Assembly (NCBI RefSeq): GCF_013348805.1
Contig: NZ_CP054690.1
Coordinates: 1,860,001 to 1,924,000 of the forward strand
Length of the DNA: 64,000 nt
From: Rhodococcus sp. W8901
Lineage (GTDB): Bacteria; Actinomycetota; Actinomycetes; Mycobacteriales; Mycobacteriaceae
Reading direction: 5' to 3'
Under the pieces are notes generated by a model, which saw only the letters and a list, made by a program, of their open reading frames with translations, made no database searches and was not told the origin of the DNA. Within the stretch, counting starts at the first letter, position 1. Each line of letters opens with the position of its first letter. Below, in pieces: positions 33,562-42,252 of the stretch. The position numbers and the translations under genes are program-made.

Positions 33562-35934
33562 ATGGCTGCGGAATTCACGGGCAAGGTTTCGGTCGACATT
33601 CGGGATTCGACGCCGGACTGGGCGCCGTTCGCGGAACCTCGTGCCCCCGAGGGGGCGCCGAACGTGCTGTACGTCGTGTGGGACGACACCGGAATCGGTA
33701 CGTGGGACATGTACGGCGGGCTGGTCGAAATGCCCAATCTGAAGCGGATCGCCGACCGCGGCCTGCTGCTCAGCCAGTTCCACACGACGGCACTGTGTTC
33801 ACCGACCCGCGCGTCGCTGCTGACCGGTCGCAACGCGACGTCGGTCGGAATGGCCACGATCGAGGAATTCACCGACGGGTTCACCAACGCGAGTGGTCGC
33901 ATACCGGCCGACTGCGCGCTGTTGTCGGAGGTCCTGGGTGAGCGCGGCTGGAACACCTACGCGGTGGGCAAGTGGCACCTGACACCGCTCGAGGAGGCGA
34001 ATCTCGCCGCGACCAAACGGAACTGGCCGTTGGCGCGGGGATTCGAGAGGTTCTACGGGTTTCTCGGCGGTGAGGCCGACCAGTGGTACCCGAACCTCGT
34101 CTACGACAACCATCCGGTCGAGCCGCCGTACGCGCCCGAGGACGGGTACCACCTGTCGAAGGACCTGGCGGACAAGTCGATCGAGTTCATCCGGGACTCC
34201 AAGGTGATCGCTCCCGACAAGCCGTGGTTCATGTACCTTTGTCCGGGTTGCGGGCATGCGCCGCACCATGTCTCGAAGGAATGGGCGGACCGGTACCGGG
34301 GTCGCTTCGACATGGGCTACGAGAAGTACCGGGAGATCGTCCTCGAGAATCAGAAGCGGCTCGGCCTGATCCCGGCGGACACCGAACTGTCCCCGATGAA
34401 CCCGTATTCCGGGGAGGTCAGCGCGGAGGGCCTGCCTTGGCCGCCGCTCGACACGGTCCGCCCGTGGGACTCCCTCGGCGACGACGAGAAGCGGCTGTTC
34501 TGCCGGATGGCCGAGGTGTTCGCCGGGTTCCAGAGCTACACCGATGCCCAGCTCGGCCGGCTGCTGGACTACCTGGAGGAATCGGGTCAGCTGGACAACA
34601 CCATGATCGTGCTGCTGTCCGACAACGGTGCCAGCGGTGAGGGCGGGCCCAACGGGTCGGTCAACGAGTACAAGTTCTTCAACGGGTACGCCGACAAGGT
34701 CGAGGACGGACTGGAGAAGATCGACCAGTTGGGCAGCCCGGAGACGTACAACCACTACTGCCTCGGCTGGGCGATGGCGTTCAACACCCCGTACAAGCTG
34801 TTCAAGCGGTACGCGTCGCACGAGGGCGGGATCGCGGACCCGTGCCTGATCTCGTGGCCCGACGGCATCGCGGCCCGCGGCGAGATCCGCGACCACTACA
34901 TCAGCGTCTCCGACATCACGCCGACCGTCTACGAGTGCCTCGGTATCGATCCGCCGCTTCTGGTCGGCGGTGTTCCGCAGCGGCCGCTCGAGGGCACCAG
35001 CTTCAGGCCGATCCTCGACGACCCCGATGCGGCGACCGGGAAGTTGACCCAGTTCTATTCGATGCTCGGGACCCGCGGGATCTGGCACGACGGCTGGTTC
35101 GCGAACACCGTCCACCCCGCGGCGCCGTCGAACTGGTCGCACTTCGACGACGACCGGTGGGAGCTGTTCCACATCGCGCGCGATCGCAGCCAGGTCCACG
35201 ACCTCGCCGCCGCGCGGCCGGACAGACTCGACGAGATGCGCGCGCTGTGGTTCGAGGAGGCGGAGAAGTACGGCGGGCTGCCGCTCAACGACCTCGACAT
35301 GGTGTCGGCGTTCCTGCGGTATCGGCCGTACCTCACCGGTGCCCGCGAGTCGTTCGTCTACTACCCCGATGCCGCGGAGGTGGGTCCGGGTGCGGCACTG
35401 GAGATGCGGGGCCGGTCGTTCTCGGTGCTCGCGGAGGTCAGCATCGAGGCCCGCGACGGCGGACCCGCCGCCGGTGCCGCCGAGGGTGTGCTGTTCGCGC
35501 ACGGCGGCCGGCTCGGTGGGCACACGCTGTTCGTGCAGGACGGGTTCCTGAAGTACGTCTACAACTTCCTGGGCGAGGAGGAACAGGTGGTGGTGTCGAC
35601 GGAACCGGTGACGGCCGGCGACCACGTGCTCGGCGTCCGGTTCGTCCGGACCGGCGCGGCCGACGACCAGTTCACGCCGCTCGGCGACACGACTCTGTAC
35701 ATCGATGATCGTGCGGTGGGCTCGCTCACCGGGATGCGACTGCAACCGGCGATGTTCTCGGGGGTCGGGCAGGGCATCCGCATCGGTCGCGACCCCGGAC
35801 AGTCCGTCTCGGCTCTCTACCGGGCGCCCTTCCGGTTCCGTGGTGGCACCATCGCCAAGGTGGTGGCCGACGTCTCCGGTGAGCCGTATCTGGATCTCGC
35901 GCGGGAGATCGCCCGCGCGTTCTCCCATGACTGA
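33562..35934 (+). CDS. arylsulfatase (type I sulfatase family)
   Basis: A 790-residue type I sulfatase that hydrolyses sulfate esters. The formylglycine motif CSPTRASLLTGR starts at Cys79, the residue oxidised to formylglycine; VVWDD (Asp41, Asp42) and LLSDNGAS supply calcium ligands, and GKWHLTP the conserved Lys/His. After the ~550-residue sulfatase core there is an extra beta-rich C-terminal part (~residues 590-790), as in AtsA-like enzymes. There is no signal peptide, so it is probably cytosolic. The formylglycine-generating enzyme is not in the window. ATG 33562 has GGGAGGA upstream; an earlier in-frame GTG is unsupported. Confidence 0.94.
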   Translation: MAAEFTGKVSVDIRDSTPDWAPFAEPRAPEGAPNVLYVVWDDTGIGTWDMYGGLVEMPNLKRIADRGLLLSQFHTTALCSPTRASLLTGRNATSVGMATIEEFTDGFTNASGRIPADCALLSEVLGERGWNTYAVGKWHLTPLEEANLAATKRNWPLARGFERFYGFLGGEADQWYPNLVYDNHPVEPPYAPEDGYHLSKDLADKSIEFIRDSKVIAPDKPWFMYLCPGCGHAPHHVSKEWADRYRGRFDMGYEKYREIVLENQKRLGLIPADTELSPMNPYSGEVSAEGLPWPPLDTVRPWDSLGDDEKRLFCRMAEVFAGFQSYTDAQLGRLLDYLEESGQLDNTMIVLLSDNGASGEGGPNGSVNEYKFFNGYADKVEDGLEKIDQLGSPETYNHYCLGWAMAFNTPYKLFKRYASHEGGIADPCLISWPDGIAARGEIRDHYISVSDITPTVYECLGIDPPLLVGGVPQRPLEGTSFRPILDDPDAATGKLTQFYSMLGTRGIWHDGWFANTVHPAAPSNWSHFDDDRWELFHIARDRSQVHDLAAARPDRLDEMRALWFEEAEKYGGLPLNDLDMVSAFLRYRPYLTGARESFVYYPDAAEVGPGAALEMRGRSFSVLAEVSIEARDGGPAAGAAEGVLFAHGGRLGGHTLFVQDGFLKYVYNFLGEEEQVVVSTEPVTAGDHVLGVRFVRTGAADDQFTPLGDTTLYIDDRAVGSLTGMRLQPAMFSGVGQGIRIGRDPGQSVSALYRAPFRFRGGTIAKVVADVSGEPYLDLAREIARAFSHD

Positions 35935-36015
35935 GGCTTCATCCGCAGGTCGGGGTCCAAGATCAGGGATGTCCCCGATGGTCTTCTGTCGGGCCCGCGG
36001 GTGAGGATGGTGGGC

Positions 36016-36774
36016 ATGCCAACCGAAACCGAGTTGCCCACCGAAACCACAGTCGCCGCTCGCGCGGTCAACCTGACGAAGGTCTACGGGTCGGGGGACA
36101 CCCAGGTCCACGCGCTCGCGGGCGTGTCCGCGGAGTTCGAGCGGGGGGAGTTCACCGCCATCATGGGGCCGTCCGGCTCCGGCAAGTCGACGCTCATGCA
36201 CTGCCTGGCCGGCCTCGACGAGGCGTCGTCGGGTTCGGTGTTGATCGGAGCCACCGATCTCACCACGCTCTCGGACAAGCAGATGACCCAGCTGCGCCGC
36301 GACCGGATCGGGTTCGTGTTCCAGGCGTTCAACCTGGTGCCGACGCTCACCGCCCTCGAGAACATCACGTTGCCGCTCGACATCGCCGGCCGCCGCGCCG
36401 ACCAGCAGTGGCTCGACACCGTGATCGACCGGCTAGGGCTGCGGGACCGGCTGGACCACCGGCCCGGTGAGTTGTCCGGCGGGCAGCAGCAGCGTGTCGC
36501 ATGCGCGCGGGCGCTGGCCGGGCAGCCGGAGATCATCTTCGGTGACGAGCCGACCGGCAACCTGGACTCGAGTTCCTCGGGTGAGGTCCTGTCGATCCTG
36601 CGAGCCGCGGTCGACGAGTTCGGCCAGACCGTCGTCATCGTCACGCACGACCCGCGTGCCGCGAGCTTCGCGGACCGCGTGGTCTTCCTGGCGGACGGCC
36701 GGATCGTCGACGAGTTGCGCGAGCCCACCGCGGAGTCGGTGCTGGACCGCATGAAGAACCTCGAGACGGTCTGA
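36016..36774 (+). CDS. ABC transporter ATPase, MacB/LolD type
   Basis: A 252-residue ATP-binding protein. Walker A GPSGSGKSTL, Q-loop FVFQAFNLVPTLTALEN, signature LSGGQQQRVACARAL, Walker B IIFGDEPTGNLD and H-loop VTHDPRAA are all present; the NLVPTLTALEN and EPTGNLD wording is that of the MacB/FtsE/LolD branch, which powers mechanotransmission rather than translocation. Four bases separate its stop from the permease start, so the pair form one transporter. ATG 36016 is preferred for GTGAGG nine bases upstream. Confidence 0.94.
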   Translation: MPTETELPTETTVAARAVNLTKVYGSGDTQVHALAGVSAEFERGEFTAIMGPSGSGKSTLMHCLAGLDEASSGSVLIGATDLTTLSDKQMTQLRRDRIGFVFQAFNLVPTLTALENITLPLDIAGRRADQQWLDTVIDRLGLRDRLDHRPGELSGGQQQRVACARALAGQPEIIFGDEPTGNLDSSSSGEVLSILRAAVDEFGQTVVIVTHDPRAASFADRVVFLADGRIVDELREPTAESVLDRMKNLETV

Positions 36775-36778
36775 CGCC

Positions 36779-39304
36779 ATGGCAGTGACCAGTTCCCCGA
36801 TGCGCAAGGTTTCGCTGCGCAATCTCGCCGCCCACAAGGTGCGGCTCGTCCTGACTGTGTTGTCGGTGGTGCTCGGCACGGCGTTCGTGGCCGGTTCGTT
36901 CGTCTTCACCGACACCCTGCAGAAGACCTTCGACAGCATCTTCGACGGCACCGCGCAGGGCGTCGACGTCCGCGTCAGTCCCGAGGAGCAGGGTTCGAGC
37001 GGCGTCCCCCTCGCGGACGTCGACACGATCCGCTCCGTCGACGGTGTCCGCACCGTCGCGCCGTCAGTGGGTGGCCAGATCGTTGTTCTCAACTCGGCCG
37101 GCAAGCCGATGCAGAACGGTGGCGCACCCAGTATCGGTTCGTCGTATCTGCCGCCGGATCAGGCACTGGGAGAGCCGACGGTCTTCGTCACGGGTACCCC
37201 GCCGGAGCAGCCGAACCAGATCGCGCTCAACGAGGGTGCCGCGAACCGGGCCGGCCTCGAGGTCGGCTCCGCCACGCGCGTCCTGACGATGCGCGGCTGG
37301 AACGACGTCACTGTGTCGGGCATCTACGCGCCCGAGACCGACACGGGTGGATATGTCGGCGCGCTATTCACCGACGCGCAGGCGCGCGAGCTGTTCACCG
37401 ACGGCGGCCACGTCGGGTACATCGACGTCGCCGGGACGGGAGTGTCGCAGGACGAGCTGCGTGATCGGATCGCGGCGGCGTTGCCCGACACCAAGGTTCA
37501 GACCGGCGCCGAGGTCAAGCAGGAGACCAAGGACGAGATCGGTGAGGCCCTCAGCTTCGTCAACTACTTCCTGCTGGCCTTCGGCGCCATCGCACTGCTC
37601 GTCGGCACGTTCATCATCTACAACACGTTCTCGATGATCGTCGCGCAGCGCCTGCGCGAGCTGGCCCTGCTGCGTGCGATCGGTGCCAGCCGCAAGCAGG
37701 TGGGCCGGTCGGTCGTGTTCGAGGCGCTCATCGTCGGCGTGATCGGCAGCGCGCTGGGCATCGCCGCGGGCATCGGGCTCGCGTACGGCCTGCGGGGTCT
37801 GCTCAACGCGTTCGATCTCGGCCTGCCCGACGGCCCGCTGCAGGTGGCGCCGCGCACGATCATCGTGGCTCTCGTGCTCGGTGTGATCGTCACGGTCGTC
37901 AGCGCGTACGCGCCGGCTCGCCGGGCCGCCAAGGTTCCGCCGGTTGCGGCGATGCGTGAGGAGTTCGCCTCCACGGGTGACACCCTGCGGGTGCGCACGT
38001 TGATCGGCGCGATCGCGGCCGTGCTGGGTGTCCTTGCGCTGGTCGTCGGAGCACAATCCACCGGTGGCGGAGCGGCCGCCGTCGTCGGGCTCGGGGCGCT
38101 CGCCCTGGTTCTCGCGGTGCTGCTGGCCGCTCCGGCGCTGTCGCGTCCGGTGGTGGGTGCGCTCGGTGCCGTGTTCGCCAAGCCGTTCGGTCCGGTCGGG
38201 CGTCTGGCCCGCACCAACGCGGTCCGCAATCCGCGCCGCACCGCGGCGACGGCGTTCGCGCTCACCCTCGGGCTGATGCTCGTGTCGGTGATCGGGGTGT
38301 TCGGTGCATCCGCCAAGGCGAGCGTGAACTCGCTCGTCGACAAGGGCGTGGAGGCCGACTTCGTGCTCACCGGCCCCCAGGGGATCGGGGTGCCGGCCGG
38401 CGCCGCCGGCGCCGCCGCGCGGGTGAACGGCGTCACCGACGCGATCTCGCTGCACGGTGTCGCCGCGAAGATCGGCGACGCCGATGTCTACGGCACCGCG
38501 CTGAGCGGGTCGCCGGAAGGCGTGCTCGCCTACACGATGAAGGAAGGGGCCTCGTCGGTGTCCGGCACCGACATGCTGGTCAGTGCCACCGAGGCTGCCG
38601 ACCGCGGGTGGGCGATGGGCACCCCGGTGACCCTCACCGACCGCGACGGCGAGCAGGTCGTCACGACTGTCACCGGTATCTACGAGGACAACCAGCTGCT
38701 GGGTCCGTGGCTCGTCTCGGACCAGGTGTACCAGGAGATGACGGCGCCGAACATGCGCACCGAGTGGGCGGTGCTGATCAAGGCGGCGCCCGGTGCCGAC
38801 CTCACGGCGATGGCGACCGACCTTGCCACCGCGACCGACCCGTTCGTCGTGGTCCAGGTCCAGGACCGCGAACAGTTCAAGGGCACGCAGGGCCAGCAGA
38901 TCGATGCGCTGCTCGCCGTGCTGTACGGCCTGCTCGCGCTCGCGGTCGTCATCGCGATCCTCGGCATCGTGAACACCCTCGCGCTCTCGGTCGTGGAGCG
39001 GCGCCGGGAGATCGGCATGCTGCGAGCGGTGGGTATGCAGCGGGCGCAGGTTCGCCGCACCATCTACCTCGAGTCGGTTCTGATCGCGGTGTTCGGTGCC
39101 CTGGTGGGCGTCATCCTCGGTGTCGTGTTCGGGTGGGGCTTCGTCCGGACGCTCGCCGACCAGGGCCTCGACCAGATCTCGGTGCCGTGGGGACAGGTGC
39201 TGGGGATGCTGCTGGGTTCCGCGGTCGTGGGCGTCCTGGCCGCACTGTGGCCCGCCAACCGGGCGGCCCGCACCCGGGCGCTCGAGGCCATCGCCGACAT
39301 GTAG
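36779..39304 (+). CDS. FtsX/MacB-type ABC permease
   Basis: An 841-residue permease partner of the preceding ATPase. It has a tandem FtsX arrangement: an N-terminal span (VRLVLTVLSVVLGTAFVAGS), a ~220-residue extracytoplasmic domain, three spans around residues 260-390, a second signal-like span at ~490-510 (TAFALTLGLMLVSVIGVFG), another extracytoplasmic domain, and three C-terminal spans. Conserved cytoplasmic loops are RLRELALLRAIGASRKQV and ERRREIGMLRAVGMQRAQV. Such systems extract lipoproteins, lipids or peptides from the outer leaflet; the cargo is unknown. Confidence 0.94.
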   Translation: MAVTSSPMRKVSLRNLAAHKVRLVLTVLSVVLGTAFVAGSFVFTDTLQKTFDSIFDGTAQGVDVRVSPEEQGSSGVPLADVDTIRSVDGVRTVAPSVGGQIVVLNSAGKPMQNGGAPSIGSSYLPPDQALGEPTVFVTGTPPEQPNQIALNEGAANRAGLEVGSATRVLTMRGWNDVTVSGIYAPETDTGGYVGALFTDAQARELFTDGGHVGYIDVAGTGVSQDELRDRIAAALPDTKVQTGAEVKQETKDEIGEALSFVNYFLLAFGAIALLVGTFIIYNTFSMIVAQRLRELALLRAIGASRKQVGRSVVFEALIVGVIGSALGIAAGIGLAYGLRGLLNAFDLGLPDGPLQVAPRTIIVALVLGVIVTVVSAYAPARRAAKVPPVAAMREEFASTGDTLRVRTLIGAIAAVLGVLALVVGAQSTGGGAAAVVGLGALALVLAVLLAAPALSRPVVGALGAVFAKPFGPVGRLARTNAVRNPRRTAATAFALTLGLMLVSVIGVFGASAKASVNSLVDKGVEADFVLTGPQGIGVPAGAAGAAARVNGVTDAISLHGVAAKIGDADVYGTALSGSPEGVLAYTMKEGASSVSGTDMLVSATEAADRGWAMGTPVTLTDRDGEQVVTTVTGIYEDNQLLGPWLVSDQVYQEMTAPNMRTEWAVLIKAAPGADLTAMATDLATATDPFVVVQVQDREQFKGTQGQQIDALLAVLYGLLALAVVIAILGIVNTLALSVVERRREIGMLRAVGMQRAQVRRTIYLESVLIAVFGALVGVILGVVFGWGFVRTLADQGLDQISVPWGQVLGMLLGSAVVGVLAALWPANRAARTRALEAIADM

Positions 39305-39323
39305 GCGCGGCGAAACCAGGGGC

Positions 39324-39356
39324 GGTACCTTCGTCGGCTTCGGCCGCGAAGGTACC
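39324..39356 (+). terminator. hairpin after the ABC permease gene
   Basis: GGTACCTTCG (39324-39333) pairs perfectly with CGAAGGTACC (39347-39356) across a 13-base loop, 19 bp after the permease stop and 8 bp before the next start. It may terminate, or fold in the leader of the next gene. Confidence 0.55.
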
Positions 39357-39364
39357 GTCTTCGC

Positions 39365-39808
39365 GTGAGCAACCTGCAGGAAATCGGTGATCGTGACGGC
39401 TGGCGCTGTTGGCTGTGCGACGAGCCGGTCGACCCGGACATGTCGGTCAACGATCCGCGCGGACCGAGCGTCGACGGCATCAGCACCGCGAAGAAGAGCA
39501 AGGGCAAGTCGGTCCAGGAGCGCCTCGCGCACCGTGCCTGCAATACCAAGAAGGGCGCAATCAAGCCGGTCGTCGCGTGGCCCGACGAACTGTTCGTGGT
39601 GGACCCGGCGCCGATCATCGGTGTCGTCGAGCAGTTGACGCGCAAGGGCGGCCGGGTCGCGGTGGCACGCTGTCCCGGCGAGGCGGATGCGCGGGCGGCC
39701 GGTGAGTGGCTCCTCGACCGCCTCTCGCGGCTTGCACCGGACCTGGATCTGACCACCCGGGTCGACTCCGGTGGCGGAGGCGCTCTGCTGGTTCTCGAGA
39801 CTCGCTAG
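39365..39808 (+). CDS. small HNH-like / zinc-binding protein
   Basis: A 147-residue protein. It begins RDGWRCWLCDEPVDPD, a CxxC zinc knuckle, followed by PSVDGISTAKK and HRACNTKKG, a layout close to HNH endonucleases (two Cys, a D/H catalytic strand, then HxxCNxxKG). The first His of a strict HNH is replaced by the D-x-I-S segment, so nuclease activity is uncertain. The C-terminal ~75 residues are a compact alpha/beta part without a recognised match. GTG 39365 start. It may be a nuclease-derived zinc protein; no restriction or toxin partner is seen beside it. Confidence 0.75.
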   Translation: MSNLQEIGDRDGWRCWLCDEPVDPDMSVNDPRGPSVDGISTAKKSKGKSVQERLAHRACNTKKGAIKPVVAWPDELFVVDPAPIIGVVEQLTRKGGRVAVARCPGEADARAAGEWLLDRLSRLAPDLDLTTRVDSGGGGALLVLETR

Positions 39809-39899
39809 GCGCCGCGGCAAAGCGCCGTTCACCGCCCTACATGGGAGTACCGTTCGCATCGAGGACCCGGATCCGGTTCAGGTGTGGAGGGAATCATCG

Positions 39900-41075
39900 A
39901 TGAATCTGGCGTTGACCGCGGACGAGCGCGCGTTCCGCGACGAGATGCGCACCTTCTTCCGGAGCGAGGTCCCGGCGGAGATTCGTGAGCGGGTGGCGTC
40001 GGGTGCCACACTCGGCCGCGACGACGTGGTCACGACGCAGCGCATCCTGAACGCCGCGGGTCTCGCGGTACCGCACTGGCCCGTCCGGTGGGGTGGCCGG
40101 GACTGGACCGCGGTGCAGCGGCACATCTGGCTCGACGAGATGCAGTTGGCGGCGGTCCCGGAGCCGCTGGCGTTCAACGCCAACATGGTCGGTCCGGTGA
40201 TCGCGGCGTTCGGCTCGGACGAGCAGAAGGCGCGGTTCCTGCCCGCGACGGCCAACCTCGACATCTGGTGGTGTCAGGGCTTCTCGGAGCCGGGATCGGG
40301 GTCGGACCTCGCTTCGCTGCAGACCCGCGCCGTCCGCGACGGTGACAGCTACGTGATCAACGGGCAGAAGACGTGGACCACGCTGGCGCAGTACGCCGAC
40401 TGGATCTTCTGCCTCGTGCGCACCGATCCGGACGCTCCGAAGAAGCAGGCGGGCATCTCGTTCATCCTGGTGAACCTGACGTCCCCGGGCGTGACGGTGC
40501 GACCGATCCGCCTCATCGACGGCAGCTACGAGGTCAACGAGGTCTTCTTCGACGATGTCCGCGTGCCGGCCGAGAACCTGGTGGGGGAGGAGAACGCCGG
40601 CTGGAGTTACGCGAAGTTCCTCCTCGGCAACGAGCGCACCGGCGTCACCGGTGTCGGCCGCACCAAGATCAAGCTGGCGCGCGCGAAGGAGCACGCGGCG
40701 CGCACTCCGCTCGGTGCGGGCACTCTGCTCGACGATCCGCTGTTCGCGGCCCGCGTCGCGGAACTCGAGAATGAACTGCTCGCACTCGAACTCACGCAGC
40801 TGCGGGTGGTCGCCAGTTCGGTGCACGGCAAGCCGGACCCGGCGTCGTCGCTGTTGAAGCTGCGAGGTTCCGAATTGCAGCAGGCCGCAACCGAACTGCT
40901 CGTCGACATCGCGGGCCCGGACTCGTTGCCGTTCGAGGCCGGCGCCGACATCGAGAGCCCACTGTGGGCGCAGCGAGCCGCGCCCGCGTATCTGAACTAC
41001 CGCAAGGTGTCGATCTACAGCGGGTCGAGCGAGGTGCAGCGCACCATCATCGCGTCGTCGATCCTCGGATTGTGA
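39900..41075 (+). CDS. acyl-CoA dehydrogenase, canonical subunit of an adjacent pair
   Basis: A 391-residue acyl-CoA dehydrogenase that would introduce an alpha,beta double bond into an acyl-CoA. FAD/substrate signatures are canonical: CQGFSEPGSGSDLASLQT, INGQKTWTT and the C-terminal YSGSSEVQRTIIASSILGL. The start at ATG 39900 follows GGAGGG. The next gene (8 bp away) encodes a second, diverged acyl-CoA dehydrogenase. Such pairs in actinobacteria commonly form alpha2beta2 enzymes acting on steroid or other bulky acyl-CoAs; that assembly is inferred from context. Confidence 0.93.
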   Translation: MNLALTADERAFRDEMRTFFRSEVPAEIRERVASGATLGRDDVVTTQRILNAAGLAVPHWPVRWGGRDWTAVQRHIWLDEMQLAAVPEPLAFNANMVGPVIAAFGSDEQKARFLPATANLDIWWCQGFSEPGSGSDLASLQTRAVRDGDSYVINGQKTWTTLAQYADWIFCLVRTDPDAPKKQAGISFILVNLTSPGVTVRPIRLIDGSYEVNEVFFDDVRVPAENLVGEENAGWSYAKFLLGNERTGVTGVGRTKIKLARAKEHAARTPLGAGTLLDDPLFAARVAELENELLALELTQLRVVASSVHGKPDPASSLLKLRGSELQQAATELLVDIAGPDSLPFEAGADIESPLWAQRAAPAYLNYRKVSIYSGSSEVQRTIIASSILGL

Positions 41076-41083
41076 GGCGTGGC

Positions 41084-42217
41084 ATGGACTTCGAACTCGA
41101 CGACGAACAGAAGCTGCTGCGCGACACGACGCGGGAACTCCTCGGCCGCAGCTACGACCCCGAGGCACTCGCGGCGGTCAAGGCGACGCCGCGCGGTTGG
41201 AGCGAGGACGTGTGGCGGAGGCTGGCCGAGACCGGACTGCTCGGGCTCGGATTCTCCGACGAGGACGGCGGCTCGGATGCCGGCCCGGTCGAGGTCGGAC
41301 TCGTGATGTCCGAACTGGGCCGACGGCTCGCGCCGGAACCGCTGCTGGATGCAGTGCTGGTGCCCGGTTCGTTGATTGCCGACGTCGGCAGCGAGGCGCA
41401 GCGGCGGAAGATCCTCCCGAGTGTCCTCGGCGGCGCGGTGCTGCTCGCGTTCGCCCACGCCGAGTCGGGGACCCGGTGGCCGGCGGTCGAGGTGGGCACC
41501 AGTGCTGTGCGGCAGGGAGATTCGTGGACCCTCACCGGCACCAAGAATCCGGTGCCGCACGGTGACTGCGCCGACTCGGTCGTCGTGTCCGCGGCGTTGC
41601 CCGACGGCGGCGTCGGCCTGTTCCTGGTGGATGGGGACGCGCCCGGCGTCGCTCGACAGCGATATGCGACGCACGACGGCTTGCGGGCCGCGCAGATCGA
41701 ATTCCGGGACGCCCCCGCCGAGCCGTTGGGCGACGGCGGCGATGTCGTCGCCGCGATCCACGCCGCGCAGGTCCGCGCGCAGGCCGCGCTGTGTGCCGAG
41801 GCGGTGGGCGCGATGGAGGAGACCCTGCGGCTGACCACCGAGTACCTGCGGACCCGCAAACAGTTCGGTGTGCCGCTGGCGAGCTTCCAGACTCTCACTC
41901 AACGCGCGGCCGACATGTATGTCTCGTTGGAACTGGCCCGCAGCATGAGTCTGTACGCGACGATGTCGCTCGCCGACGGCGTGATCGATCCGGTCATCGC
42001 ATCGCGGGTGAAATTGCGGATCGGCCGGTCGGCCAGGCACATCGGGCAGGAAGCGATCCAGATGCACGGCGGCATCGGTATGACCGCCGAATACGTGGTG
42101 GGGCACTACGTGTCCCGACTGACCGCGATCGAACACACCCTCGGCTCGACCGACGATCACCTGCGGGTCCTCGTCGCCGACGTCGCGGGGCACGACATGG
42201 TCGACGTCGCGGGCTGA
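41084..42217 (+). CDS. acyl-CoA dehydrogenase, diverged partner subunit
   Basis: A 377-residue acyl-CoA dehydrogenase homologue. The middle FAD/substrate loop is degenerate (FAHAESGTRW where EPGSGSD is usual, GTKNPVPHGD for the ITNG region), while the C-terminal domain keeps TRKQFGVPLASFQ, QMHGGIGMTAEY and the helical bundle. This complementary loss matches the beta subunit of two-gene alpha2beta2 acyl-CoA dehydrogenases, with the 39900 gene as the other subunit. ATG 41084 lies eight bases after the first gene's stop. Probably inactive alone. Confidence 0.9.
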   Translation: MDFELDDEQKLLRDTTRELLGRSYDPEALAAVKATPRGWSEDVWRRLAETGLLGLGFSDEDGGSDAGPVEVGLVMSELGRRLAPEPLLDAVLVPGSLIADVGSEAQRRKILPSVLGGAVLLAFAHAESGTRWPAVEVGTSAVRQGDSWTLTGTKNPVPHGDCADSVVVSAALPDGGVGLFLVDGDAPGVARQRYATHDGLRAAQIEFRDAPAEPLGDGGDVVAAIHAAQVRAQAALCAEAVGAMEETLRLTTEYLRTRKQFGVPLASFQTLTQRAADMYVSLELARSMSLYATMSLADGVIDPVIASRVKLRIGRSARHIGQEAIQMHGGIGMTAEYVVGHYVSRLTAIEHTLGSTDDHLRVLVADVAGHDMVDVAG

Positions 42218-42252
42218 CGGCGTCCGCCCGGACGGCGCGAAGGGAGTGACCG

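Noticed and set aside
33799-36201. 800-codon open frame antisense to the arylsulfatase gene
   Set aside because: Typical mirror frame of a high-GC gene; Arg/Val/Glu-rich without any recognisable motif, and the opposite strand encodes a complete sulfatase.
37364-39859. 831-codon open frame antisense to the ABC permease
   Set aside because: Mirror frame; low-complexity His/Arg/Asp-rich product, no conserved sequence.
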